From contig NZ_CP014168.1 of assembly GCF_001717955.1 (NCBI RefSeq), forward strand, positions 2,203,501-2,267,500: 64,000 bases of DNA, given 5' to 3'. Each line of letters begins with the position of its first letter. Position 1 is the first letter of the stretch. A model generated the notes under the pieces. It was not told the origin of the DNA. It saw only the letters and a program-made list of their open reading frames with translations, and did not search any database. This stretch comes from Sphingomonas panacis (lineage in GTDB: Bacteria > Pseudomonadota > Alphaproteobacteria > Sphingomonadales > Sphingomonadaceae). The position numbers and the translations under genes were made by a program. Positions 46,249 to 54,236 of this stretch are shown here, piece after piece.

Positions 46249-47362
46249 GAGACCTGTGCGCGGGTGGGCGTAGACGGCGGTCGCAAGTCGTGATTCTATG
46301 GTGCCTCTGGTGGCGGAGGCGGGTGTGGCGCATCGGGCGATTGGGCAGCAGGGTTTCGGGTTTTCGCAGCGGGAGCGGCCGCGATCGACGCTGGACGAGA
46401 TCGCCGCGCTGATCGAGTGGGAGCCGATTGCGACGTTGCTGGGGCGGCTGTATCCGGCGACGAAGGGAGAGCCGGCTTGGCCGCCGCTGGCGATGTTCAG
46501 GGGGATGCTGCTGGCGGTCTGGTACGACCTGTCGGATGTGAAGCTCGCCGATGCGCTTGACGATCGCGCTTCGTTCCGCCGCTTCTGCGGTTTCTCCGGC
46601 ACCGAGGCGACGCCCGAGCGCACGGCGTTTGTCCGCTTCCGCCGGCTGCTGGTCGCCCATGACCTCGACCGCGCGCTGTTCGATGCGGTTACAAGCCAGC
46701 TCACCGCCAAGGCGATCACGGTGAAGGCCGGCACCATTGTCGATGCAACGATCATCGCATCTGCGAGCGAGAACGACGGCGATGGCCGGTGGGTGAAGCA
46801 CCGCGGCAAGCGCGCGACGCACGGCTTCAAAGCGCATGTGGCTTGCGATGCGGACACCGCCCTGGTCGAGCGGATCGCGGTCACGCCGGCCAACGTCAAC
46901 GATGGCCGTGCCGGCCCGGACGCGCTGCCCGACTGTCCCGGCGAGGTCTTCGCCGACAGCGCCTATCGCGGATCGCACTTCGGGGGCGCCGTCCGCGCCA
47001 AGGGCGGCACGCCGCGTGTCGTGCTCAACGCCATGTGGGGCCGCGACGAGGAAGAGACGCTCGGCCGACTGCGGGATTGGAACCAGCCGATCCATCGCGT
47101 CCGGGGCCGGATCGAGAAAGTCTTCGGCACCTGGAAACGCTCGTACGGACTGCGACGGATGCGATGGCGAGGCCTAGCCAAAGCCGCCGCCCAGATCCAC
47201 CTCACCGCCATCGCCTACAACCTCAAGCGAACCTTCAATCTCCTCGCCGCGACCGCCTGAAAAGCGGAGAGGACCGATCGCGTCGATCGAGACGCCGGCC
47301 AACGAGCGATCCGACAAAAACACGCTAGCACAATGCCCTACGCCCACCCGCGCACAGGTCTC
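46249..47362 (+). mobile_element. IS5-family-type insertion sequence, apparently intact
   Basis: 1,114 bp. Both ends carry the inverted repeat beginning GAGACCTGTGCGCGGGTG (left from 46249, right ending at 47362), about 25 bp long. The 6 bp TTTAAT flanks both ends (46243-46248 and 47363-47368), consistent with a target duplication, although the exact duplication length is uncertain for this group. The single transposase frame is open. The element sits just past the wcaF-like gene and marks the left edge of the mobile-element region. Confidence 0.85.
46298..47260 (+). CDS. IS5-family transposase
   Basis: A 320-residue DDE transposase of the IS5 type. The N-terminal DUF772 region includes LAMFRGMLLAVWYDLSDVKL. 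Catalytic residues: first Asp in GTIVDATIIASAS near residue 150, second Asp in VFADSAYRGSHF near 224, and Glu in RGRIEKVFGTWKRSYGLRR near 270 (the Y-x2-R...E signature). The frame is uninterrupted and lies inside clear terminal repeats, so it may still be active. Confidence 0.9.
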   Translation: MVPLVAEAGVAHRAIGQQGFGFSQRERPRSTLDEIAALIEWEPIATLLGRLYPATKGEPAWPPLAMFRGMLLAVWYDLSDVKLADALDDRASFRRFCGFSGTEATPERTAFVRFRRLLVAHDLDRALFDAVTSQLTAKAITVKAGTIVDATIIASASENDGDGRWVKHRGKRATHGFKAHVACDADTALVERIAVTPANVNDGRAGPDALPDCPGEVFADSAYRGSHFGGAVRAKGGTPRVVLNAMWGRDEEETLGRLRDWNQPIHRVRGRIEKVFGTWKRSYGLRRMRWRGLAKAAAQIHLTAIAYNLKRTFNLLAATA

Positions 47363-47393
47363 TTTAATACCGTTTCCTCGAAAGACTGACCGG

Positions 47394-47900
47394 TCATAGA
47401 TAGCCGTAGCGACCGAGGCTTGCGACGCGTCCAGTTTCGGCCAGAAGGGCGTTCCAGGCGTCGCAGCATGCATCGACGATGGCGTCGACGGTGTCGAACA
47501 GGCGGTGGCTGAGGAAACGCTCGCGTAGATACAGCCAGACCCGCTCGATCGGATTGAGTTCTGGGCTGTAGGACGGCAGGTGCAGTGGCGTGATGGTTTC
47601 GGGCCAGGTGAGTTTGGCGGCGATGTGCCAGCCGGCGCGATCCATGACGAGCACGGCATGGCGGTCGGCGGGCAACTGGCCTGCGAGTTCATCGATCAGC
47701 GCCTGCATGGCTGGCACGGTTGCCTCGGGCAGGACGAGCGCGACCCCGGTATCGCGCTCCGGGCAGATGGCGCCGAAGATCCAGGCTGCATCGTGGCGCA
47801 TGTCGCGGAGCCCGCGTGGGCGGACGCCGCGATCATACCAGACGCGGCCGGTACGGCCGATTTGGCCGACGCGGGCCTCATCTTGGAACCATAGCTCCAC
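47394..47900 (-). CDS. IS630 transposase, DDE domain (second frame)
   Basis: About 168 residues, beginning at a GTG in a frame open well upstream to 47950. DDE residues: Asp in ELWFQDEARVGQ, Asp in AVLVMDRAGWHIA, Glu in LNPIERVWLYLRERFLS. It joins the first frame by a -1 shift. No internal stop is present, so the element may be functional if the frameshift is used. Confidence 0.82.
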   Translation of the reverse strand: MELWFQDEARVGQIGRTGRVWYDRGVRPRGLRDMRHDAAWIFGAICPERDTGVALVLPEATVPAMQALIDELAGQLPADRHAVLVMDRAGWHIAAKLTWPETITPLHLPSYSPELNPIERVWLYLRERFLSHRLFDTVDAIVDACCDAWNALLAETGRVASLGRYGYL

Positions 47901-47935
47901 AGTACGGCCGTTTGCACGTTCACGCTCGATCCGCT

Positions 47936-48442
47936 TCAGCTCGGCCGGGAGACTTTTTTAAAACGCTCACGTGCCTTCGGGTCGGCCTTGGGGTGGCTGG
48001 GCCGGGTCTTTTGATACGACAAGCCCATCGTCTGCATGAGCCGGTGCGCCCCCGAGATGCTATAGTTCACGCCAGTTCGCTCCTCGATCAAGGCAGCGAC
48101 ATCGACGATCCGCAAAGGAGGTTTCGCATCGCCGGCCCGGCTAGCCGCCTGCAGGATCGTGGCCTTCACCACCGCCAGTTGCCCATCATCCACCGCCGTC
48201 GGCCGGCCTGGGCCCCAGCGATCGCAAAGCCCAGGCACGCCGCGCTCGTTGTACCGGATCACCCAATCGCGCAGCGTCTGCCGGTCCATGCCGGCCAGCT
48301 TTGCAGCCATCGCCCGGCTCATGCCGTCGAGTGCATTGGCGATCGCCAGCATCCGCCGCCCAACGCGAGCATCGCGCTCGCGACGCGCCAGCCGCCGCAG
48401 CTCCTCAGCCGTCAAATCATTCCGGATCGTCAGCATCGGCAT
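47936..48442 (-). CDS. IS630 transposase, first frame
   Basis: 168 residues holding the helix-turn-helix half of an IS630 transposase: LTAEELRRLARRERDARVGR, AMAAKLAGMDRQTLRDWVIR and YNERGVPGLCDRWGPGRPTA. The start at 48442 has GGAGGTGACC directly ahead. The frame ends shortly after an A-run, and the rest of the protein is in the -1 frame (47394-47900). Position and family pattern suggest a frameshift fuses the two parts. Confidence 0.8.
   Translation of the reverse strand: MPMLTIRNDLTAEELRRLARRERDARVGRRMLAIANALDGMSRAMAAKLAGMDRQTLRDWVIRYNERGVPGLCDRWGPGRPTAVDDGQLAVVKATILQAASRAGDAKPPLRIVDVAALIEERTGVNYSISGAHRLMQTMGLSYQKTRPSHPKADPKARERFKKVSRPS
47954..47963 (-). other. Candidate -1 frameshift site in IS630 transposase
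   Basis: On the minus strand the sequence reads TTTTAAAAAAG. The A6 run lies where the first frame ends in FKK and the next frame, shifted by -1, continues SLPAELKRIERERANG into the DDE domain. Slippage by the ribosome or polymerase would produce the full transposase. A simple one-base indel in a decayed copy is the alternative. Confidence 0.5.
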
Positions 48443-48556
48443 GGTCACCTCCATGCCGACCTATGAATCACCACTTTGACGCGTTGGAAACCCCCAACGA
48501 GTCAGAGCTTCTCGGAACCGGTATAAGTCGTTCCTCGCAATGTAATCGAGGTGTTC

Positions 48557-48579
48557 GGGGGGGGGGGGGGGGGGGGGGG
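48557..48579. repeat. Poly-G tract of 23 bases
   Basis: An uninterrupted run of 23 G lies at the break point of an IS3 transposase remnant (on the minus strand it would read as a proline run). Runs of this length are rare in bacterial genomes and can be phase-variable or an assembly artefact. Confidence 0.9.
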
Positions 48580-48580
48580 T

Positions 48581-48904
48581 AGGTCGCCTCGATTGCCTTC
48601 TTCTTCATCAAGGTGGCGGCGTGCTGGCGACCGATCTCGATGCCCTCCTGCCGGAGCAGATCGCGCAGTATCCTACTACCCGCAAAAGGGCACTCCAAGT
48701 GCATTTCGTCGATCTGCCACATGATGGCGAGGTCGGCTGCCGGCAGCGATTTTTGGGTCGGCAATATACGCTACAGCGGCTGCCGCCCCCCCCCAAAAAA
48801 AAAATCTCCCGGGCCTGCCGCGCAAGTGGCGAGCTTTGCGAACGGTCGATCACCGTTTTGCGCTCGGTAAAGTCCGGGCTTGCCGAACGCTCCTGATAAA
48901 ACAT
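48581..48904 (-). pseudogene. IS3-family OrfB transposase remnant
   Basis: The minus strand encodes pieces of an IS3 (IS2/IS911-like) OrfB: first DFTERKTVIDRSQSSPLARQ in one frame, then PAADLAIMWQIDEMHLECPF, then AGSRILRDLLRQEGIEIG and RQHAATLMKKKAIEATY in another. The frame is broken near the C9A10 tract at 48786-48804, and homology stops at the poly-G tract at 48557, just where the usual YRRPNTS should follow. The catalytic DDE core is missing. Confidence 0.8.
48786..48804. repeat. C9A10 tract at the frame break of the IS3 remnant
   Basis: Nine C followed by ten A, located where the IS3 reading frame shifts. It may be the cause of the frameshift or a sequencing error. Confidence 0.8.
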
Positions 48905-48964
48905 TCACCAGAGTCAACTCGCCAATCTTGCACGCATTGTCTGATTTGCCAGCTTTGGGCTATT

Positions 48965-50428
48965 TTATTTTGAAAGCGTGGTTTGATGCTGCTCTCGCCG
49001 GAATGAACCCAAAAATAACTTCTCATATATAAAGAGAATTACAAATCCCCACACTAGAAATCGCACGGGGAAGTCCAAAGAATACCTAGGCATTTCAGTC
49101 ATGGTTCCAGCAAGTACCATGTACACGAATATCCTCTTCGTACTCATGCCGCGTTTAATGATTGTGGTTCTGACCCGTACGACAAAATAACCCGTTACCG
49201 TCATTAATATGATGATTCCCGGTAAGCCAAAATCCATATAAATATCTGACAAGAGATTAGACCCAACGTTCCATCCCGCACTTGGGCCTATCATAAAGTA
49301 GGTCAGCGCGTCTGCCGACGTAACAAATCCAGCTCCCGGCGTTATAAAGAATCCACGGATAAAAGGAAAAATGCCTCCGAAACCTACAAGCTTGTAGTAG
49401 CCCCATGCATATGGACTTAACTTCGGAGTTATTTCAAAGGTAGCCCTGAGGGTTGCCGTAGTATTCCCTAAACTGCTATCGCCATTACCTTGGTTGGCAT
49501 GGCGTTGCCATGCGTCAGAAAAAGCCGACACCGAAGGCTCCGGCATCATTCGTAGGATTTCAACTGCCTGATAGAGCGTCAGAGCGCTCGCCATCATTAC
49601 GACAATAACGGGCCAGCGAACGCGGTATTTAAAGGTGCCGACTCCGCACAATGCAGCCAGCGCGATCATGAAGAAGTTATTCCGGTCGCCTTGTATTAAT
49701 ATCATGACAGACCAGAGTGCAACACAGATAGCCATAAGCCAATGGGCGAAATTTAGGCCTTGTCCACGAGCAATTCGCGATACCAATCGCGAGAGAGCTA
49801 ATATGCAAAATAATATTATGATATTATAAATACCGTCTGCGATGGTATTGCTTTGTTGAGCTCTCTGTGTGTGATTGGCTGCATCAGAATAGCGATCAAC
49901 GTCCGATGATTGCAATCCTAATATCTTGAAAATCGCCATAGAAGAAAATAAAATAAAACTAAATAACCAATCGAAAGCTTTGTATGCATGCGGATTTTCG
50001 TCCCATTGATCGGTGCCGCTGGGATAAACCTTCCTCGGAAGCACAGTTCCCAAATGGAATGCAACATATCCAATAGTAGCCGCCAATAGCGCTTGGTTCG
50101 CTCCGGCCGGGTACGTATTTGGAAGAAACTTACTTATACTGTAACTTAAACCACCGAGTAGATCAGATTGATACGGGCCGAAAAACAAGAGGAAGTAAAA
50201 AAGAGAAAAGCTTACCTCGATCGAAAGTGATATCGGCAATTTTTTTCGTACACGGGCAAAATTCACGCAAAACATAAAGAAGTATAGATAGAAAATAGTT
50301 ATGCAGGTCCACCCGACCGAAGAATTGAGGCCTGTGGGTGTTGTAAAAAGCCATATACAAAGAAGCAAAATAACCGAAATATCTAACGGTATCAATAATA
50401 TGCGCAAGGCGCCAAAATACTTATTCAT
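48965..50428 (-). CDS. Wzy-like O-antigen/oligosaccharide polymerase
   Basis: A 487-residue inner-membrane protein with about 12 hydrophobic segments and a periplasmic loop (AWQRHANQGNGDSSLGNTTA ... GFFITPGAGFVTSADALTYF) before the last helices, the layout of O-antigen polymerases. The sequence IQGDRNNFFMIALAALCGVG is a common motif of the family. The gene is by far the most AT-rich in the window and is isolated between IS remnants, so it was probably acquired. It may serve as the polymerase of the cluster at 28.9-46 kb or be a leftover of another cluster. Confidence 0.78.
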   Translation of the reverse strand: MNKYFGALRILLIPLDISVILLLCIWLFTTPTGLNSSVGWTCITIFYLYFFMFCVNFARVRKKLPISLSIEVSFSLFYFLLFFGPYQSDLLGGLSYSISKFLPNTYPAGANQALLAATIGYVAFHLGTVLPRKVYPSGTDQWDENPHAYKAFDWLFSFILFSSMAIFKILGLQSSDVDRYSDAANHTQRAQQSNTIADGIYNIIILFCILALSRLVSRIARGQGLNFAHWLMAICVALWSVMILIQGDRNNFFMIALAALCGVGTFKYRVRWPVIVVMMASALTLYQAVEILRMMPEPSVSAFSDAWQRHANQGNGDSSLGNTTATLRATFEITPKLSPYAWGYYKLVGFGGIFPFIRGFFITPGAGFVTSADALTYFMIGPSAGWNVGSNLLSDIYMDFGLPGIIILMTVTGYFVVRVRTTIIKRGMSTKRIFVYMVLAGTMTEMPRYSLDFPVRFLVWGFVILFIYEKLFLGSFRREQHQTTLSK

Positions 50429-50548
50429 ACGAGACCTTCTTTGTAGACCGTCTGTTCAAAGCGCCGTACTGACAACCATCGATAAAAGTATGCCTTAGAT
50501 GAGCAGACTACATCTTCCGCAGATTGTCGCACACGCCCCAATGATGCG

Positions 50549-51183
50549 CTATTTGTCCATTCGGAACAGCTCGCCGGACACGCGCGCGTTGTCCGCCATC
50601 ACCTTGATCCTGCCTTCTCCGGCCGAGCGCAACCGCTTCGATTCGCAGAGATCGGCGTAGCCAACCGCCCAAATATCATCCTGTCGCATCATCCTTGTCT
50701 CGCCCATGTCGATCAGAACCAAGTCGCCGTCGAGGATAGTTCGGCACATTGATTCGCGGCGGTCGCGCGCGAAAAACGGAGTTGCGATGGATGTGACTCG
50801 GTGAAGTGTGCGATCCGGTCGAGTGGGGCGTAGTGGGCCGGCGTTTCGCGGTCGTCGTGGAGGAAGGTCGAATCCATCCCTAATTCAAACGAGATTTCTT
50901 CTACCGGAATCAAGCGGAAATGATCCGGGATCGAAGGCCGGTCGCCTCTTACTGCCCCGGCCAGTTCCGAGTCGTCTGTTTCGCTGATCAGATAGCCAGC
51001 CCTAGTGTGCAGCGCGCGAGCCAGATCCAGCAGTTTACCCGTTCCGCGCGTTTGTCCGTTTCTCAACCCGCAGATGGCCGGCTGCGACACGTTCATCTGT
51101 CGCTCAACCTCAGACTGGGACGTACCGCGATCTGCGATTAGCCTTTCCAATCGTGCGCCGGTAACATGTGCCATGCTCGCCAT
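50549..51183 (-). pseudogene. XRE/S24-type repressor, broken by a frameshift
   Basis: The first frame (51183 to 50713) has an XRE helix-turn-helix (TSQSEVERQMNVSQPAICGL) and continues to HPSQLRFSRATAANQ. The S24 peptidase end is in another frame: ESMCRTILDGDLVLIDMG, DDIWAVGYADLCESKRL and VMADNARVS, ending at 50549. In LexA/CI-like proteins the serine motif (here ESMCRTILDGD, normally DSMEPTI) and the following DGDLVLID belong to one chain. The shift lies in a CGCGCGCG stretch near 50775, a likely indel point. This is a phage- or ICE-type repressor, now inactivated unless the base count is wrong. Confidence 0.75.
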
Positions 51184-51412
51184 CTATACGAATATGAATA
51201 AGGCTACACGCAACAAATGTGTTGAGCATCTGTATCGCTTCGCATGATCTCCCCTTCATAATTGCAGGGGTGAGCTGATATGAGCGTTTGTCGGCCGCCG
51301 CAACGCAGTTGGTAGCGATAGCCAGATGCGTTGCCGAGTGGACAGTTCGAAAGTAACCGACCGATTGAGACCGCCTGCCGGGAGGTGGCGTGAGCGCGTA
51401 AAGGACGTCGTT

Positions 51413-51812
51413 ATGGACGTCTTGAGCCAGAGCGAGGGACGGCGATGGAGATTTGGTCCGGGAACGCGTCGCCGTTGGAGCAACGCGGAGAGGCTTGAGA
51501 TCATTGCCGCTGTGGAGGTGAACGGCGAGCGTTGGCTCGCGTTGCGCGGCGCTACGATGTGTCCCGGAGCCAGATCTATCAATGGCGCCATCAGTTCAGG
51601 AAGCGAGGGCTGCTGCCTGCGCCGACCGGGCCGACCTTTTTGCCGGTCGACATCGCGGCGCCCATGCTGAGCGCGGAGACAGTGCCCGGAGACCTGGTGG
51701 TCTCGCCTTTGATGGTCGAGCTGTGTCTGGCGCAGGACGACGCCTTCGCTTCGACAGTTGCATCGAGGCTGCTGCTCTGACCCGGCTGATCCGGTCAGTG
51801 GAAGCTGCATGA
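51413..51812 (+). pseudogene. IS66 TnpA-like accessory gene, frameshifted
   Basis: RRRWSNAERLEIIAAVEVNG in the first frame, then VARRYDVSRSQIYQWRHQFR and KRGLLPAPTGPTFLPVDIA in the next, then AAALTRLIRSVEAA in a third: together an IS66-family TnpA helix-turn-helix protein broken by two frameshifts (near 51535 and 51740). Its stop overlaps the start of the tnpB fragment, the usual IS66 arrangement. Confidence 0.75.
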
Positions 51813-51870
51813 TCGGACCAGGGACGGGAGTAAGGGTGTATCTCGCCTGGGGGGCACTGACATGATGTGA
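51809..51870 (+). pseudogene. IS66 TnpB N-terminal fragment
   Basis: MIGPGTGVRVYLAWG followed, one base out of frame, by GTDMM, matches the first 20 residues of IS66 TnpB (usual form VRVxLAxGxTDMR). The rest of the IS66 element is gone. Confidence 0.6.
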
Positions 51871-51929
51871 TGGACACCCGTCGCGGCCCTGGCCCAGCAT
51901 CGTTGGGCTGAACTAACTGAGAGTCGAAC

Positions 51930-52012
51930 ATGGACATCAAGGTGATCGGGATCGACATCGCAAAACGCTATTTTCAGGTGCACGGGATCGACGCAGCCGG
52001 AGTTGCGGTCGA
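51930..52012 (+). pseudogene. IS110-family transposase N-terminal fragment
   Basis: MDIKVIGIDIAKRYFQVHGI and following DAAGVAVE match the start of the DEDD (RuvC-like) domain of IS110 transposases, with the first catalytic Asp in GIDIAK. The gene is cut by the left end of the IS256 copy. Confidence 0.75.
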
Positions 52013-53334
52013 GAGTGTCAGGATTTTCGTGTGTGGGCGGGCATGATGGGTAAAGAGGAGATCTCATATGTCGCGACGCAAAGAGCAACGATCCCGAACG
52101 AGCTTCTCGACCAGTTGCTGGCTGACGGTGCTGCCAGTGCCGCCTTTGACCAAGGCGGTTTGCTGGATTCGCTAAGAAGGCGCTGACCGAGCGCGCCTTG
52201 AACGCGGAGATGGATCACCACCTGGCCGGGGATGACAGCACCGGCAACACGCGCAATGGCTATGATCGAAAGACCGTGATGACCGACACCGGCAAGCTGG
52301 CGATCGATGTGCCGCGTGATAGTCAGTCGTCAGTCGAGCTTCGATCCGCAGCTGATCGCCGAGTATCAGCGACGCTTTCCGGGCTTCGACGATAAAATCG
52401 TGTCGATGTACGCGCGCGGCATGAGCACCCGCGAGATTACCGGGCACCTGCATGATCTGTACGGGATCGACGTGTCGCCCGACCTGATCAGCACGGTAAC
52501 CGACGCGGTACTTGATGAGGTGGCGACCTGGCAGCAGCGACCGCTCGATCCGATTTACCCGCTAGTTTTCTTCGACGCGATCCGGGTCAAGATCCGCGAC
52601 GAAGGCATGGTTCGTAATAAGGCGATCCACCTCGCGCTGGGAGTACGCGCTGACGGCGCGAAGGAGGTGCTTGGCCTGTGGCTCGAGCAGAACGAAGGCG
52701 CCAAGTTCTAGCTCCGGGTGATGAACGAGCTTCGCAACCGTGGCACCGAGGACATTCTCCTCGCCATCGTCGATGGCCTGAAAGGCTTTCCCGAGGCGAT
52801 CACCGCCGTGTTCCCGGAGGCGATCGTCCAGACCTGCATCGTCCATCTGCTCAGGAACAGCATGGACTTCGTCTCCTGGAAGGACTGCAAGAACCTCGCC
52901 AGCGCGCTCAAGGAGGTTTACCGTGCGCCGAGCGCGGAGGCGGCCGAAAAGGCGCTGACGGCGTTCGAGGCCGGCCCTTGGAGCCAGCAGCATCCCGCCA
53001 TCGGCCAGAGCTGGAGACGCGCCTGGAGCGAGGTTATCCCGTTCTTCGCCTTCCCCGATGAGGTGCGTCGGATCGTCTATACGACGAACGCGATCGAGGC
53101 GTTGAACTCGAAGCTCAGGCGGGCCGTCCGCGCAGGGGGCACTTCCTCAGCGACGATGCCGCCACCAAGCTGCTCTACCTGATCTTGAACCGATCCGAAA
53201 AAGAATGGAAAATGCCGCCACGTGAGTGGTCCATGGCCAAGGCCCAGTTCGCCGTCATCTTCGGCGAACGTTTCATCAGGGCCATGGCGGCGTAATGTTC
53301 AACCGCCCGCCCAAACACGAAAATCCTGACACTC
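52013..53334 (+). mobile_element. IS256-family element, degenerate
   Basis: 1,322 bp bounded by inverted repeats starting GAGTGTCAGGATTTTCGTGT (left from 52013; right ending at 53334), with one mismatch within about 28 bp. The flanking eight bases differ (GCGGTCGA versus CCTAGCGA), so no target duplication remains. It interrupts an IS110 fragment on its left; the rest of that IS110 is not on its right, so a deletion accompanied or followed insertion. Confidence 0.88.
52043..53295 (+). pseudogene. IS256-family transposase, inactivated
   Basis: All blocks of an IS256 (MULE) transposase can be followed across three frames: LLDQLLADGA, then ALNAEMDHHLAGDDSTGN and [13 protein letters not shown], then [20 protein letters not shown] with [15 protein letters not shown], and NAIEALNSKLRRAVR with LYLILNRSEKEWKMP at the end. 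Frameshifts lie near 52165, 52320 and 53135. A stop replaces the Trp expected at 52709 (GAKF-stop-LRVMNELRNRG). The copy cannot make an active transposase. Confidence 0.88.
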
Positions 53335-53346
53335 CCTAGCGATAGG

Positions 53347-53577
53347 TTAAGGTTCTAAGCTTTCGGCCGCATCCGCGTCCAACAGTGCGGCGACATCAAC
53401 ACTCAGGGCTGCGGCGAGCCGGTCGAGGACATCCACGCTCGCCGCATAGATGCAGCGCTCCAGCGCACTCACGTAAGTGCGGTCTATCTCCGCACGGTCA
53501 GCGAGTTCCTCCTGCGACCATCCCCTGACGCGTCGAAGAATCCGCAGATTGCGGGCCAGAATTTCTCGAGCCTCCAT
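53347..53577 (-). CDS. Small XRE-family regulator
   Basis: A 76-residue helix-turn-helix protein consisting of one XRE domain: RNLRILRRVRGWSQEELADR then AEIDRTYVSALERCIYAASV. Size and composition resemble the small XRE regulators found with mobile elements and some restriction-modification controllers, but no such system is adjacent. It is divergent from the ECF sigma gene across a 115-bp region that carries a palindrome (53616-53625). Confidence 0.82.
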   Translation of the reverse strand: MEAREILARNLRILRRVRGWSQEELADRAEIDRTYVSALERCIYAASVDVLDRLAAALSVDVAALLDADAAESLEP

Positions 53578-53600
53578 GTGAGAGGAAGCACGATCTTGAA

Positions 53601-53625
53601 GAGTATTTTACCACGGAGTATACTC
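53601..53625. promoter_or_regulatory. Candidate operator between XRE and ECF sigma genes
   Basis: GAGTAT at 53601-53606 is repeated at 53616-53621 as part of the perfect 10-bp palindrome GAGTATACTC (53616-53625). It lies 24-48 bp upstream of the XRE start, so it could be the binding site for that autoregulated protein. The role is inferred from position and symmetry. Confidence 0.4.
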
Positions 53626-53692
53626 TATAAAGACGCTTTCCGAAGATGGTTTTCAAAGGTCGAGGCGTTCGTTCGCTGCGAGGAGCGCGCTG

Positions 53693-54223
53693 ATGGCAGG
53701 ACGGAGAGACGATTCGCAAAGGCGCCCGATTGGTGACGATACACGTGCGGCGGCAATCGAAGACCTATACCGCGATCACGGCGACTGGCTTCGGCGGTTG
53801 GTAGTCGCGCGGCTGCGTATGCAGCCTGCCGATGTCGATGACATCGTGCAGGACACTTGGTTGCGCGCGGCGCGACCGGTGACCACCGAGATCGCTCACT
53901 CGCGAGCTTTCCTGTTTCAGACGGCGCTCAACCTGTTCCGCGACCGCAAGCGGCGCGAGGCGGTTCGCCAGCAGCATCGAGAGGGCGTCACCGCCGAACA
54001 AGGTCGTGGTGACAGGCATGGCATGTACGAGCAGGAGGCGGTGCTCGAACTGGAGCGGATCGTACTCGATCTGCCTGAAAAGATCCGCGACGTCTTCGTG
54101 CTCAGCCGTTTCCGGCATATGAGCAATGCCGAAATCGCGACAACGCTCGGCATCTCGATCAAGACCGTGGAGTGGCGGATGGGTAAGGCGCTGGCATTGT
54201 GCGCGAGCAGATTGCGCGACTGA
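53693..54223 (+). CDS. ECF-family RNA polymerase sigma factor, FecI-like
   Basis: A 176-residue sigma factor. Region 2 includes LYRDHGDWLRRLVVARLRMQ and ADVDDIVQDTWLRAAR; region 4 includes LPEKIRDVFVLSRFRHMSNA and EIATTLGISIKTVEWRMGKA. This is the FecI-type iron-starvation/cell-surface-signalling group. A FecR-type anti-sigma gene follows 13 bp later. The TonB receptor that normally completes the signalling set is not adjacent. Confidence 0.92.
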   Translation: MAGRRDDSQRRPIGDDTRAAAIEDLYRDHGDWLRRLVVARLRMQPADVDDIVQDTWLRAARPVTTEIAHSRAFLFQTALNLFRDRKRREAVRQQHREGVTAEQGRGDRHGMYEQEAVLELERIVLDLPEKIRDVFVLSRFRHMSNAEIATTLGISIKTVEWRMGKALALCASRLRD

Positions 54224-54236
54224 GCGGCATTTACGC

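Larger units (their letters stand above)
47394..48442 (-). mobile_element. IS630-family element, termini undefined
   Basis: The coding part of an IS630 element is complete from 48442 to 47394 as two overlapping frames. I could not define matching terminal repeats: it abuts the IS5-type element on the left and an IS3 remnant on the right. Confidence 0.65.
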
